From Pseudomonas sp. B21_DOA (GTDB taxonomy: Bacteria > Pseudomonadota > Gammaproteobacteria > Pseudomonadales > Pseudomonadaceae): a stretch of 64,000 nucleotides of DNA. Positions 55,600 through 64,000 of this stretch are shown piece after piece (position 1 is the stretch's first letter; each line of letters starts with the position of its first letter). A program made the translations under genes and the position numbers. Below the pieces are notes generated by a model, which did no database searches, was not told the DNA's origin, and saw nothing but the letters and a program-made list of their open reading frames with translations. Location: assembly GCA_030544685.1 (NCBI GenBank), contig CP086683.1:3162001-3226000 (forward strand), written 5' to 3'.

Positions 55600-56837
55600 A
55601 TGACGTTCTCATTTCCCCGCTCCCTGTTGGCCGCCAGCCTCGGTCTGTCCCTCGCGTTCTCGGCCGTAAACGCTTTCGCCGAACCGCATAAACAAGTGCT
55701 CGCCGATGCCGAGCAGTACCAGCCGAAGCCCTGAAGTTACTGGAGCGACTGGTCAATATCGACTCCGGTTCCGGTTATGAACCGGGCCTGAAACAGGTCA
55801 GCGACATTGCCATCGATGAGCTGAAAAAACTCGGCGCAACCATCGAACTGGTGCCCAACACGCCGGAAAAATCCAACCACGTGCTGGCCACGCTCAAAGG
55901 CACCGGCAAGGCAAAAATCCTGCTGATGGCGCACATGGACACGGTGTTCAAGGAAGGCTCGGCTGCCGAGCGGCCATTCCACATCAAGGACGGCCGCGCC
56001 TACGGGCCGGGGGTGATGGACGACAAGGGCGGGATCGTCGCCGGTATCTACGCGCTGAAAGTGCTGAAGAACCTCGACTTCAAGGATTACGCGCAGATCA
56101 CTTTCCTGCTCGACGCCAGCGAAGAAACCGGCTCGGACGTCGCCACCGACCTGATCAAGAAAACCGCCAAACAGCACGATGTGACCCTCAACCTCGAACC
56201 GGGCCGCCCGGCCGATGGCCTGGTGGTGTGGCGCAAGGGCAGTGCGACGGCGCTGGTCGAAGTCAAAGGCAAAGCCGCTCACGCCGGCGTCGCGCCAGAG
56301 TTGGGACGGAACGCGGCGATGGAAGCGGCGCACCAGATTCTGCAACTGGGCAAGCTCGGCGACGAGGCGAAGAAGACCACCATCAACTTCACCGTGCTCA
56401 AGGCCGGCGATCGCACCAACGTGATTCCGGATCAGGCCACGGCCAAGGCGGATGTGCGCGCGGCAGTGCCGGAGGAATTTGATCGCATCGAGAAGGATCT
56501 GGCGCGGGTCTCGCAGGAAAAGTTGATCGCCGATACCGAAGTGAAAACGTCCTTGCAGCGCGGTTTACCGCCGATGCCACAAACGGCCGAGTCGGATCGC
56601 CTGATGGCCATGGCCCAGGGAATTTACGGCGAGATTGGCCGCAAGCTGACCGAGGAGGGCAGTGGTGGCGCGGCGGATGCCAGTCTGTCCGCAGGGGTTG
56701 GCACGCCGACTCTGGATGGCTTCGGGATTGTCGGCGGCAATATTCACACGCCCGAGGAATACGCCGAAGTGGCGAGCGTGGCGCCGCGGATTTATCTGTT
56801 GTCGCGGATGATCATGGAGTTGGCGAAGCCGCGGTGA
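55600..56837 (+). CDS. M20-family metallopeptidase, carboxypeptidase G2 type (frameshifted)
   Basis: The start MTFSFPRSLLAASLGLSLAF is a signal peptide cut near AFA. The frame breaks at CC 55723-55724; one added C gives QYQPEALKLLERLVNIDSG and joins the main frame, 412 residues. Metal ligands are visible in LLMAHMDTVF (His, Asp), GVMDDKGGI, DASEETGS (Glu-Glu) and the Glu of LEPGRPADGLV. This is the glutamate carboxypeptidase (CPG2) group, which removes C-terminal glutamate from folate-like or peptide compounds in the periplasm. Confidence 0.83.
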
Positions 56838-56875
56838 TGAGGTAACTGTCCCGATCTAGCGTTGTAACTTCAGAC

Positions 56876-56946
56876 GCTTTCGCGAGCGGGCTCGCTCCCA
56901 CAGGGGATCGCATTTCAACTGTGGGAGCGAGCCTGCTCGCGAAGGG
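56876..56946. repeat. REPIN (REP doublet)
   Basis: ctttcgcgagcgggctcgctcccaca faces tgtgggagcgagcctgctcgcgaag over a short loop, between the convergent peptidase and decarboxylase genes. Confidence 0.85.
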
Positions 56947-56964
56947 GCCGGTGCTGCGTTTGCG

Positions 56965-57834
56965 TCACTCCTTGACGCTCATGTACTCCTTGGCCCAGAG
57001 AATATATTCCTCGGGTTGGGTATAGGTGTGCGTCAATTCGGTCGCGCTCAGATCGGCGGCCTGGGTGAAGATCTGCCGCTGTTCGCGCAGGCTGTCGTAA
57101 GTCGCTTTGATCGCAGCGAAGTAGGCGCCGTGGCCGTCGATGGTCACGCGCACCCCGAGTTCTGCCAGACGTTTGTCGTCGCGCAGGGCCGGGTTACCGT
57201 ACGTGACCAGCATCAGCGGCACGGTCAGGTGCTCGGCGATTTGTTCCAGTTGGTCGAAATCCTGCACGCCGACCATGCAGATACCGTCAGCGCCCGCCGC
57301 CTGATATTGGCGGGTGCGGCTGATGATTTCCTGGATCGGCAGAATGCCGGCGTTGGTGCGGGCGATGATGGCCATCTCGGTGTCGACCCGGGCTTCCAGC
57401 GCCGCGCGGATCTTGCCGACGCCTTCGGCCACGGTGATCAGGTCGGTGGATTTGCGCCCGAATTGCGCGGGCAGCAGGGTATCTTCGATGGTCAGTGCAG
57501 CAACGCCGGCGCGTTCCAGTTCGACGATGGTGCGCATCACATTAAGGGCGTTGCCGTAGCCGTGATCGGCGTCGGCGATCACTGGCAATTGGGCGACGCG
57601 GCCAATGCGCGTGGCCTGTTCGGCGAATTCACTGAGGGTGATCAGGGCGAAGTCCGGTGCGCCGAGTACCTGCAGCGAGGCCACGGAACCGCCGAGGATA
57701 CCTACTTCAAAACCCAGGTCAGCGGCGATGCGGGCGGACATCGGATCGAACACCGAAGCCGTGTGATAGCAAGTGTCGGAGGCCAGCAGCTGACGGAAGT
57801 TACGGCGCAAATCTTGATGGGAAAGCCTGGTCAT
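56965..57834 (-). CDS. oxaloacetate decarboxylase (ICL/PEP mutase superfamily)
   Basis: A 289-residue member of the isocitrate lyase/PEP mutase fold, close in length and pattern to the Pseudomonas oxaloacetate decarboxylase PA4872. Motifs: [35 protein letters not shown] (metal Asp), [22 protein letters not shown] and a [10 protein letters not shown] loop. It should decarboxylate oxaloacetate to pyruvate without biotin. ATG 57832-57834 gives the family length. It is the last gene of the 57-64 kb minus-strand run, 85 bases after the AruG-like gene. Confidence 0.87.
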   Translation of the reverse strand: MTRLSHQDLRRNFRQLLASDTCYHTASVFDPMSARIAADLGFEVGILGGSVASLQVLGAPDFALITLSEFAEQATRIGRVAQLPVIADADHGYGNALNVMRTIVELERAGVAALTIEDTLLPAQFGRKSTDLITVAEGVGKIRAALEARVDTEMAIIARTNAGILPIQEIISRTRQYQAAGADGICMVGVQDFDQLEQIAEHLTVPLMLVTYGNPALRDDKRLAELGVRVTIDGHGAYFAAIKATYDSLREQRQIFTQAADLSATELTHTYTQPEEYILWAKEYMSVKE

Positions 57835-57919
57835 ACGAGTTCCACCAATACATAAGGAATGGAAAGGCTTGAGCAAAGGTGTCAACGCCGAAGAATGAAA
57901 AGGCTATCACGCGAATGGG

Positions 57920-59023
57920 TCAAGAATCATGACGAATTTGCTCAGTGAGACTGGCGGCTGAAAGGTTTAACCTCCTGCGCTGGAAAAAACAGGCCGCCAC
58001 GGCGTGCTGCTGTTGATGGGGCAGGAGTACCGCACGCACCGAATTGCCCGGCTGAAGTTGCAGGCGTTTGGCGGTGAGACGATCAACCACCAGGCTGTTG
58101 CCTACCAGTCGACCGGGGGCCACGGTAATGCGGCAGTTTTCCAGGCGGCGGTTGTGAATCAGCCACAGCGGCGCCTGCTCGTCCGGGGTGCCGAGGCTAA
58201 GTGTCAGTTCGAGACTGTCACGCACCGTGCGGATGCTGCGGATCGGCGCTTCGATGACCGGGCCACCATCGAAAATATCGATGTAGCCCTGGTGCGCAAA
58301 GCCTTCGGCCTGAAGAATTTTCAGCGCTGGCTGAGTGTTCGGATGCGTCTGGCCGATCGCGGCCTGCGCCTGTTCGGTCAATAGGCAGGTATACAGTGGC
58401 TGGCGCGGCATCAGTTCGGCAATAAAGGCTTTGTTGCCCAGGCCCGACAAGTGATCGGCGTGGGTGAAATCCATCTGGAAAAAGTGCCGGCCGAGGCTGT
58501 CCCAGAACGGCGAGCAACCGTTTTCATCGGCACTGCCGCGCAGTTCGGCGATCATCTTCTCGCCAAACAGGTGCGGAAATTCGGCGACGAACAGCAGACG
58601 CCCCAGCGACAACAGGCGGCCATTGCTGCCGTTGCGCTGGTCATGGCGCAGGAACAGCGAGCACAGCTCGGATTGGCCGGTCAGTTCGTTATTGAGGAAC
58701 AACGTCGGAATCTGTCGCTGAATGCCCAGATCTGGCGCCGAACTGACGGTTACGCCGAGCCGGTAGTTGTACCAGGGTTCGCGCAAGCCAACGGCGCCAG
58801 CCATCGCGCTGACACCGACCACGCGCTGTTCATCGTCCTCAAGCACAAACAGGTAATCGGCATCGGCCCGTTCCACCTGTTCGGCGAAGGCCCGTTGCGC
58901 CCAGCGCACTCGGTGCGCGAGGCGGTCCTCGTTGACCGGGAGGGTAGTAAAACCCGGTCCGGCTTGTTCGACGAGGGTCATCAAGGCAGGCAGGTCGCTG
59001 ACTTTTACCGGACGGACAATCAT
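57920..59023 (-). CDS. aruG: arginine N-succinyltransferase beta-subunit-like (AruG paralogue)
   Basis: A 367-residue AstA-family GNAT. It starts MIVRPVKVSDLPALMTLVEQ and shows AGPGFTTLPVNEDRL, GAVGLREPWYNYRLG, SELCSLFLRHDQRNGSNGRL, GCSPFWDSLGRHFF and FIAELMPRQPLY, all AruG-like. AruFG moves succinyl from CoA to the alpha-amino group of arginine or ornithine. An AAGGAG site precedes the ATG. The usual partners aruC, aruD, aruB and aruE are absent here, so this is probably a second pair with another substrate. Confidence 0.82.
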   Translation of the reverse strand: MIVRPVKVSDLPALMTLVEQAGPGFTTLPVNEDRLAHRVRWAQRAFAEQVERADADYLFVLEDDEQRVVGVSAMAGAVGLREPWYNYRLGVTVSSAPDLGIQRQIPTLFLNNELTGQSELCSLFLRHDQRNGSNGRLLSLGRLLFVAEFPHLFGEKMIAELRGSADENGCSPFWDSLGRHFFQMDFTHADHLSGLGNKAFIAELMPRQPLYTCLLTEQAQAAIGQTHPNTQPALKILQAEGFAHQGYIDIFDGGPVIEAPIRSIRTVRDSLELTLSLGTPDEQAPLWLIHNRRLENCRITVAPGRLVGNSLVVDRLTAKRLQLQPGNSVRAVLLPHQQQHAVAACFFQRRRLNLSAASLTEQIRHDS

Positions 59024-59060
59024 GCTCCAACTCCTTGCAGGCACGGAAGGCAAACGCGGC

Positions 59061-60077
59061 TCACAGTGCGACCAGCCGTATCGAACTGCCATCGCTGACC
59101 TTCAGCGCCGCGCAGATGGCGGGGGTCAGGGGCAGCGGCTGACCGGGGTGATAGTCGAGTTCGGTGACCATCGCGCGGTAGTCATGCAGGGCGTCGTTGC
59201 TGAGCAGGTAACGGCCACGGGCGTCGGTCGATACTTGTTGGCGGACAATGGCGGTCTGGCTGTCAGCGATCGAGCGAATGTTCGCGGTGCGCGCATAGAG
59301 GGTCGGGCCGGCGTCGAACAGGTCGATGTAGCTGTTGGTTTCGAAGCCCTCGCGTTCAAGGATATCGAATGCTTCCTGGCCGTCCGGATGCACGCGGCCA
59401 ATACAGTCCTGCGCCGCTTGCGGCAGCATCGGCACATAGATCGGGTATTGCGGCATCAGTTCGGCGAGAAACGTGCGGTTCTGCAAACCGCACAGACGTT
59501 CGGCTTCGGCGTAGGGCAGGTCGAAGAAATGCTTGCCCAGCGCATCCCAGAATGGCGAATGCCCCTGTTCGTCGCTGTAGCCGACGATCTCGGTGATCAC
59601 CGCCTCGGAGAACCGCTGCGCATGCGCGGCAATGAACAGCAGGCGCGCCCGCGACAGCAGTTCGGAAAACGGTGTGCGCACCAGCGTGGCGTCGATGTGG
59701 AAACCGCGCAGCAAGGTATGCCCGCTGAGGTCATGGCACAGCGACAACGCCGGCACGCCGTGCTCGATGTTCAATTCCCGCGAAGCGCTGGTGAAATGGC
59801 GGTTGCGCAGGCTGTAGAACGGCTCCTTGAAACCGGCGGTGGCAAGGATTTCCGAGCAGCCGACCAGTTGCTGGCGTTCGAGATCTTCGAGCACGAAGAA
59901 ATAGTTCTCCGGCCCCTGCGCTGCAGCGGCGCTGTCGAAAGACACGCACGACGCGGCGATTTTCTCGCGCAGGTGTTCGCTGTCATCCGGCAGCGAAGTC
60001 ACGCCGATCAGGCTCTCGCGAGCCAGGCGCTGTAGCTGGGGCAGATCATTCTGCTCGACTGGGCGTAAGACCAGCAT
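59061..60077 (-). CDS. aruF: arginine N-succinyltransferase alpha-subunit-like (AruF paralogue)
   Basis: A 338-residue AstA-family protein: MLVLRPVEQNDLPQLQRLAR, GVTSLPDDSEHLREKIA, ILATAGFKEPFYSLRNRHF, HSPFWDALGKHFFDLPYAEA and FLAELMPQYPIY, the AruF pattern. It should form a heteromer with the AruG-like protein encoded 37 bases downstream. AGGAG lies 8 bases before the ATG. It follows the APC permease gene after 118 bases. Confidence 0.82.
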   Translation of the reverse strand: MLVLRPVEQNDLPQLQRLARESLIGVTSLPDDSEHLREKIAASCVSFDSAAAAQGPENYFFVLEDLERQQLVGCSEILATAGFKEPFYSLRNRHFTSASRELNIEHGVPALSLCHDLSGHTLLRGFHIDATLVRTPFSELLSRARLLFIAAHAQRFSEAVITEIVGYSDEQGHSPFWDALGKHFFDLPYAEAERLCGLQNRTFLAELMPQYPIYVPMLPQAAQDCIGRVHPDGQEAFDILEREGFETNSYIDLFDAGPTLYARTANIRSIADSQTAIVRQQVSTDARGRYLLSNDALHDYRAMVTELDYHPGQPLPLTPAICAALKVSDGSSIRLVAL

Positions 60078-60195
60078 GGATGTACTCCTGTATCAAAAGG
60101 TTCGGCCCGTTCGCCGAACCTGACTATCACTGTCGGTTTCCACGCGTTGAATCGGCGGTCGCCTGATTTGTTGTCAGACGCCGCTCTTTTTCTTG

Positions 60196-61545
60196 TCAGC
60201 CTTTGCTCGGATCGGGCAGCGCAGTGCTGGCGCCGAGCTTGTTGAGGAAGAACAGGTACACCAGGCCCAGGGCAATCCAGATCAGACCGAGTTTCTGCGC
60301 ATCGACGCCCATGTTGTACATGATGGCGGCGACGATGATGAAGCCGATCACCGGGCAGAGCAGATGGCGTACAACTTGCCCGGATTTCTGCCGACGCCAG
60401 TATTGGTTGATCACAGTCAGGTGCAGCAGCATGAAACCGCTGAGTGCGCCGAAGTTGATCAGCGAGGTGAGAATGTCCACCGCATTGAGGAACAAGTAGC
60501 AGATCAGCAGCGACAGCACCGCCACCAGATAAATGCTCAGGTACGGCGTGTTGTGTTTCGGGTGAACCCTGGCCAGCACCTTCGGCAGTTTGCCGTCGCG
60601 GGCCATGCCGAACAGCAGACGCGACACCGCAGCCTGCGAGGTGATCGCCACCGCGACGCCCCAGGCCAGTGCTGTCGCCACCGCAGTCAGCGTTGCCAGC
60701 CAGCTGCCGGCGGCGATTTCAGCGATTTCATAGAAGGCGGTGTCGGCGGACTTGAAGCCCATGCCCGCCGCCAGATCGGTGGCAATCCACGTCTGTACCA
60801 CGAAAATCGTGCCCATCACCGCCAGCGTGATCAGCGCTGCCTTACCGACGCTGCGGCCGGGGTCTTCCTTGATTTCTTCGGCGAGGGTCGAGATCGCATC
60901 GAAGCCGAGGAACGACAGCACGGCGATCGACACCGCTTGCATCAGCAGGGCGAAGTTGAAGGTTTCCGGGTGATACAGCGGCGCCATGGTCAGCTCGCCG
61001 TTACCGCCACCGTTGTGCAGGGCGTTCCAGGCGTAGAACAGGAAGATGCCCAGCACCACCAGTTGTGCCAGCAGGAACAGGATGTTCATTCGCGCGGTGA
61101 AGGTGATGCCGCGCAGGTTGACGAATGTCGCGCTGACCAGGAACGCCAGAATGAAGCCGACCTTGGGGATGTCCGGGTACAGGTGGTTGAGCGCCATCGC
61201 CGCATACAGGTACAGCAGCGGTGGAATCAAAAGGTAATCGAGCAGCATCAGCCAGCCAGCGATGAAACCGACGTGTTGGTTAAGGCCGCGTTGCGCGTAG
61301 GAATACACCGAGCCTGCTATCGGAAAGGCCTTGGCCATGCTGCCGTAACTCAGCGCGGTGAACAGCATCGCGACCATGCCGATGATGTACGCCAGCGGCA
61401 CCATCCCCGGTGCTTCGGCGTTGACGTAGCCATACACACCGAACGGGGCGATGGGGATCATGAAAATCATCCCGTACACCACCAGATCGGTCAGCGTCAG
61501 GCTACGTTTCAACTCTTGCTTGTAGCCGAATTCTTCAATTTCCAT
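60196..61545 (-). CDS. APC-family amino acid/amine permease
   Basis: A 449-residue transporter with 12 predicted membrane segments. The first has LTDLVVYGMIFMIPIAPFGVYGYV, and the later LGFDAISTLAEEIKEDPGRSVGKA is the conserved loop of the APC superfamily (amino acid or polyamine uptake). ATG 61543-61545 has AAGGAG 9 bases upstream, so I prefer it to the ATG at 61569. It presumably imports the compound that the surrounding enzymes use. Confidence 0.88.
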   Translation of the reverse strand: MEIEEFGYKQELKRSLTLTDLVVYGMIFMIPIAPFGVYGYVNAEAPGMVPLAYIIGMVAMLFTALSYGSMAKAFPIAGSVYSYAQRGLNQHVGFIAGWLMLLDYLLIPPLLYLYAAMALNHLYPDIPKVGFILAFLVSATFVNLRGITFTARMNILFLLAQLVVLGIFLFYAWNALHNGGGNGELTMAPLYHPETFNFALLMQAVSIAVLSFLGFDAISTLAEEIKEDPGRSVGKAALITLAVMGTIFVVQTWIATDLAAGMGFKSADTAFYEIAEIAAGSWLATLTAVATALAWGVAVAITSQAAVSRLLFGMARDGKLPKVLARVHPKHNTPYLSIYLVAVLSLLICYLFLNAVDILTSLINFGALSGFMLLHLTVINQYWRRQKSGQVVRHLLCPVIGFIIVAAIMYNMGVDAQKLGLIWIALGLVYLFFLNKLGASTALPDPSKG

Positions 61546-61613
61546 GAAGCGCAACTCCTTGTCAGCCATCGGTCGTTTTAGTTGTTCTATCGGTCCATCA
61601 TTTACCGCGATTC

Positions 61614-62366
61614 CTACAGCAAAGGCGCGAGGTAGCCGGCCCAGCGCGATACGGCTTCGGGGCTGCGCAGCAAGTCATTGCGCACCTCGATCAGCACTGC
61701 TTCAAGGCCGCGGGCGTCGCCGTGCACCGGCACGGTCATGTCGCCCAAGGGATCAATTCTGTACGGCTGGTTGCCCGCCACCTTCAGCGGGTGCGCTTGC
61801 AGCCCGTCGAGCAGACGCTCGGCATAGTCTTTGGCCTGGCCGAACAATACGCCGACTTCCAGTGGTCGCGGCTGGCCGTAATACACCGGGGTGAAACTGT
61901 GAATGCCGACCACCCGCACCGGCCGGCCTTGGGCAATGCGCTCGTCGATCAACGTCTGCAAGCGCGCATGAAACGGTTTGAACAGCGTCTGCCGTCGATA
62001 CTCGCGCGCCGCTTCGTCCAGATCGCGATTGCCGGGTATCTGGTAGATCTCGCTTTGCAGCGGGATGCTGTCCGGCGCATGGCGCGGTCGGTTGAGGTCG
62101 ATCAACAGCCGTGAATAATTGGCGCTGAGCAGGGTGGCGCCAAGCTGTTGAGACAACTGTTCGGCCAGTTGCAGCGCGCCGATGTCCCAAGCGATGTGTT
62201 CGCGCGCGGCCGCCTCGTCCAGGCCCAGGTTATTCAGGGCTTCGGGGATGTAACGACTGGCGTGCTCGCACACGAGGATCAACGGATTCGTCGAGTCCTC
62301 GCGGCTCAGGTTGTAGACCGGTCGGGTGTACAACCCCAGCTCGGCGGATTCAGTACAGGCGTGCAT
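61614..62366 (-). CDS. N-formylglutamate amidohydrolase-like enzyme
   Basis: A 250-residue FGase-family protein (PF05013 type): LILVCEHASRYIPEAL at the start (metal His), HIAWDIGALQLAEQLS, LIDLNRPRHAPDSIP, VVGIHSFTPVYYGQPRP and LIEVRNDLLRS. Members hydrolyse N-formylglutamate (HutG) or related N-acyl amino acids. ATG 62364-62366 overlaps the upstream gene by 17 bases. With no hut genes nearby, it more likely deacylates an intermediate of this operon. Confidence 0.83.
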   Translation of the reverse strand: MHACTESAELGLYTRPVYNLSREDSTNPLILVCEHASRYIPEALNNLGLDEAAAREHIAWDIGALQLAEQLSQQLGATLLSANYSRLLIDLNRPRHAPDSIPLQSEIYQIPGNRDLDEAAREYRRQTLFKPFHARLQTLIDERIAQGRPVRVVGIHSFTPVYYGQPRPLEVGVLFGQAKDYAERLLDGLQAHPLKVAGNQPYRIDPLGDMTVPVHGDARGLEAVLIEVRNDLLRSPEAVSRWAGYLAPLL

Positions 62367-63681
62367 AGTGCTCACACAGGTCAGCGGGCGAGAGCTGTTC
62401 CGTCAGCGCCAGTTCCTCGGTTTTCAGGGCGTAATACGTGTCGAGCAACGGCTTGGGCAGCCATTCATTGAAGGCTGCACTGTCACGCAGGCAATCCAGC
62501 GCCTGGGCCAGCGAGGCGGGCAGGGCGACGATGCCCCGGGCCTTGCGTTGCTCGTCGTTGAGTGAATCGGGAATTTCATCGGTGATCGCGTTCAGCGCCA
62601 GACGCTGTTCGATGCCCAGCCGCCCGGCGATCAGCAACGCGGCCATGGCCAGATGCGGCGAGGCGGTGGCGTCCATGGCGCGGAATTCCAGGTTGAACTG
62701 CTGCGCGGCGGACTTGCCACCCAAGGTCACGGTCGGGCAGATGCGCAGCGCCGCTTCACGGTTCTGCTGCCCCAGGCAGGCGTACGACGCGCTCCAGTGG
62801 TGCGGCTGCAATCGCTGGTACGACAGCGGCGTCGGCGCGGTGAACGCGCACAGCGCCGGCAGATAGTGCAGGACGCCGGCAGCCCAGTGCTGGCCGATGC
62901 TCGACAGGCCGTTGCTGGTGCCAGCTTCGTACAGCATCGGCTGGCCGGCCAGATCGAGCAGGCTCACGTGCAGGTGCACACCGTTGCACACCGCTTCGGC
63001 GGCGGTCTTCGGCGCAAAACTCAGATCCAGGCCCATTTGCCGGGCGATTTCCCGGGTGATTTCCCGCACGTTGACCGCGCGATCGGCCGCCGCGACGCCA
63101 AGGGTCGGGCGGCAGGTGATTTCGTATTGGTGTTTGCCGTATTCCGGCAGGAACATTTCCGGCTCGACGCCGCCGGCGCGCAGGGCGCTGAGCAGCCAGC
63201 CGCCGAACTCGGCGCCTTGACGCTGTGCTTCAAGAGAGAACGCAGCATGTTCGGCTACGCCCGCGTGCAGGTTGAACTCATGTTCGAAGGCGGCGTTGAC
63301 TTGCAAACCCAGCTCATCGCGATAGCGTTCGATTTCATCGCGCAACAGCGTACGTGGGCAGGCGCCCCAGGCTTGACCGTCGGTCTCGCGAATATCGGCG
63401 TGGATGAAATCCAGCACCGGCGCATTGGCGTCGGGGCCGTTGCCGACGGTCACGCGGCTGTCCAGGTCGGGTATCAGCCGCAGGTCGCCATACGCGCCCC
63501 AAGGACTGCTCGAGGCGATGATGTCTTGCGGCGTCAACGCACTGTTGGCCGGAACCCAGCCGCAACCTGCTGCCTGGTAGTGCTCCAGTTCATCGGTAGG
63601 AAACGAGCGGCCACGGGTAATGCCGATCAGGTCGGTGGTGACCAGCGTAGTCATCGGCAGCGGCGTCAGGCGTGCGCTCAT
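62350..63681 (-). CDS. glutamine synthetase-family ligase (GlnA-like, type III amine ligase)
   Basis: A 443-residue GS-fold protein. AAFEHEFNLHAGV gives the metal Glu, FLPEYGKHQYEITCRP and NGVHLHVSLLDLAGQP the second set, and FNLEFRAMDATASPHLAMAAL the Arg-containing C-terminal motif. It is shorter and more divergent than housekeeping GlnA and is like the gamma-glutamyl-amine ligases (PuuA/SpuI type). It probably couples glutamate to an amine using ATP. ATGA overlap with the isochorismatase-type gene. Confidence 0.82.
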   Translation of the reverse strand: MSARLTPLPMTTLVTTDLIGITRGRSFPTDELEHYQAAGCGWVPANSALTPQDIIASSSPWGAYGDLRLIPDLDSRVTVGNGPDANAPVLDFIHADIRETDGQAWGACPRTLLRDEIERYRDELGLQVNAAFEHEFNLHAGVAEHAAFSLEAQRQGAEFGGWLLSALRAGGVEPEMFLPEYGKHQYEITCRPTLGVAAADRAVNVREITREIARQMGLDLSFAPKTAAEAVCNGVHLHVSLLDLAGQPMLYEAGTSNGLSSIGQHWAAGVLHYLPALCAFTAPTPLSYQRLQPHHWSASYACLGQQNREAALRICPTVTLGGKSAAQQFNLEFRAMDATASPHLAMAALLIAGRLGIEQRLALNAITDEIPDSLNDEQRKARGIVALPASLAQALDCLRDSAAFNEWLPKPLLDTYYALKTEELALTEQLSPADLCEHYARLY

Positions 63682-64000
63682 GGCTGCATCTCCCGTAAAC
63701 GGCCAAGCACGGTTTCAGTGTCGGTGATCCAGCAGTAACCCTTGATCGCGTTGAGGCAGGCGTGGTGGCGTTCGGCTGTGTAAGTGGCGCAGGCGTCTTC
63801 GACCAGCGTCACCAGATAGCCCCGGTCGGCAGCGTCGCGCACGGCCATGTCGACACATTGGTCGGTGACGATGCCAGCGATGATCAGATGACGGGTCTGC
63901 AGGTTACGCAGTACATAGTCGATGTTGGTCGAGTTGAACACCCCGGAGGAGGTCTTTGGCAGCACGATTTCGTTCTCGGCCGGGGTCAGTTCAGCGATGA
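63678..64000 (-). CDS. isochorismatase-family cysteine hydrolase, C-terminal part
   Basis: The last 106 codons of a gene that runs off the right edge. KTSSGVFNSTNIDYVLRNLQ, LIIAGIVTDQCVDMAVRDAAD (Cys nucleophile with the cis-peptide VT before it) and GYLVTLVEDACATY are the standard isochorismatase/nicotinamidase features. Such enzymes cleave C-N bonds of amides or carbamoyl compounds. It is the first visible gene of the nitrogen-compound operon. Confidence 0.87.
   Translation of the reverse strand, partial: IAELTPAENEIVLPKTSSGVFNSTNIDYVLRNLQTRHLIIAGIVTDQCVDMAVRDAADRGYLVTLVEDACATYTAERHHACLNAIKGYCWITDTETVLGRLREMQP

Noticed and set aside
60193..61581. A 462-codon plus-strand frame over the permease
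   Set aside because: Antisense shadow of a 12-helix APC transporter; codons complementary to hydrophobic ones give its polar Gln/His/Arg-rich sequence.
1..64000. tRNA or rRNA genes, integrases or prophage genes
   Set aside because: None was recognised on either strand; the only mobile elements seen are the IS3 copy, the IS66 remnant and REPINs.

Overview
The window looks like chromosome of a Pseudomonas from the P. fluorescens group. It is GC-rich and dense with the 'GTGGGAGCGAGCCTGCTCGCGAA' type of REP/REPIN element. Its genes are typical of these bacteria: glcDEF, a Pseudomonas-type oxaloacetate decarboxylase, AruF/AruG-type arginine succinyltransferases, an HglS-type oxoadipate dioxygenase, and an orphan hcp-vgrG type VI secretion (T6SS) module. 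I saw no rRNA, tRNA, CRISPR array or prophage.

Layout. (1) 1-4.6 kb: end of a membrane protein gene, a secreted alpha/beta hydrolase divergent from a LysR regulator, a ParE-type toxin with its antitoxin, a methyltransferase, and an orphan HigA-like antitoxin next to a toxin remnant. (2) 4.7-23.4 kb: a 17-gene exopolysaccharide operon, all on the minus strand, read ugd -> epimerase -> priming sugar transferase -> CpsD-like ATPase -> Wza -> Wzz -> glycosyltransferase -> Wzy -> two GT2 -> NodB deacetylase -> Wzx -> putative glycosidase -> GNAT -> BioF2-like acyltransferase -> ChbG deacetylase -> GNAT paralogue. Most joints are 1-30 base overlaps, so the genes are probably translated together as one Wzx/Wzy-type pathway with heavy acyl decoration. 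(3) 23.8-29.9 kb, plus strand: a sulfatase/phosphotransferase-type membrane enzyme, then a translationally coupled ABC transporter plus lipocalin-like lipoprotein. (4) 30-31.7 kb: an IS3-family element. (5) 32-33.3 kb: three small genes. (6) 33.6-45.9 kb, minus strand: a T6SS accessory island, hcp -> vgrG -> DUF4123 chaperone -> roughly 1000-residue cargo effector -> Sel1-repeat putative immunity protein, followed by a truncated second copy of the effector, an IS66 remnant, an ASCH-domain gene, an unknown gene, a DUF6708 membrane protein, another unknown gene and a glycosyltransferase. (7) 46.5-54.1 kb, minus strand: a Baeyer-Villiger-type monooxygenase, an alpha/beta hydrolase, glcD, glcE, glcF and hglS. 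(8) 54.3-56.8 kb, plus strand: a MASE2-GGDEF diguanylate cyclase and an M20 peptidase. (9) 57-64 kb, minus strand: a nitrogen-compound operon: isochorismatase-type hydrolase, glutamine-synthetase-like ligase, N-formylglutamate amidohydrolase-like enzyme, APC permease, AruF-like and AruG-like subunits, and oxaloacetate decarboxylase.

Quality caveat. Fifteen single-base frameshifts were found in eleven genes. Every one is repaired by adding one base, nearly always by lengthening a homopolymer, and the restored frame continues the expected protein. I therefore treat these genes as probably intact in the organism and broken by read or assembly errors, and I give full spans. Two cases look like real decay instead: the truncated effector copy (37974-38252) with an in-frame stop, and the internally deleted IS66 transposase.

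Most interesting parts: the T6SS island, with a candidate sigma-54 promoter and perfect palindromes upstream of hcp; the unnamed polysaccharide operon with three acyltransferases and two deacetylases; the monooxygenase-esterase-glycolate oxidase operon; and the second AruFG pair that sits outside any arginine operon.
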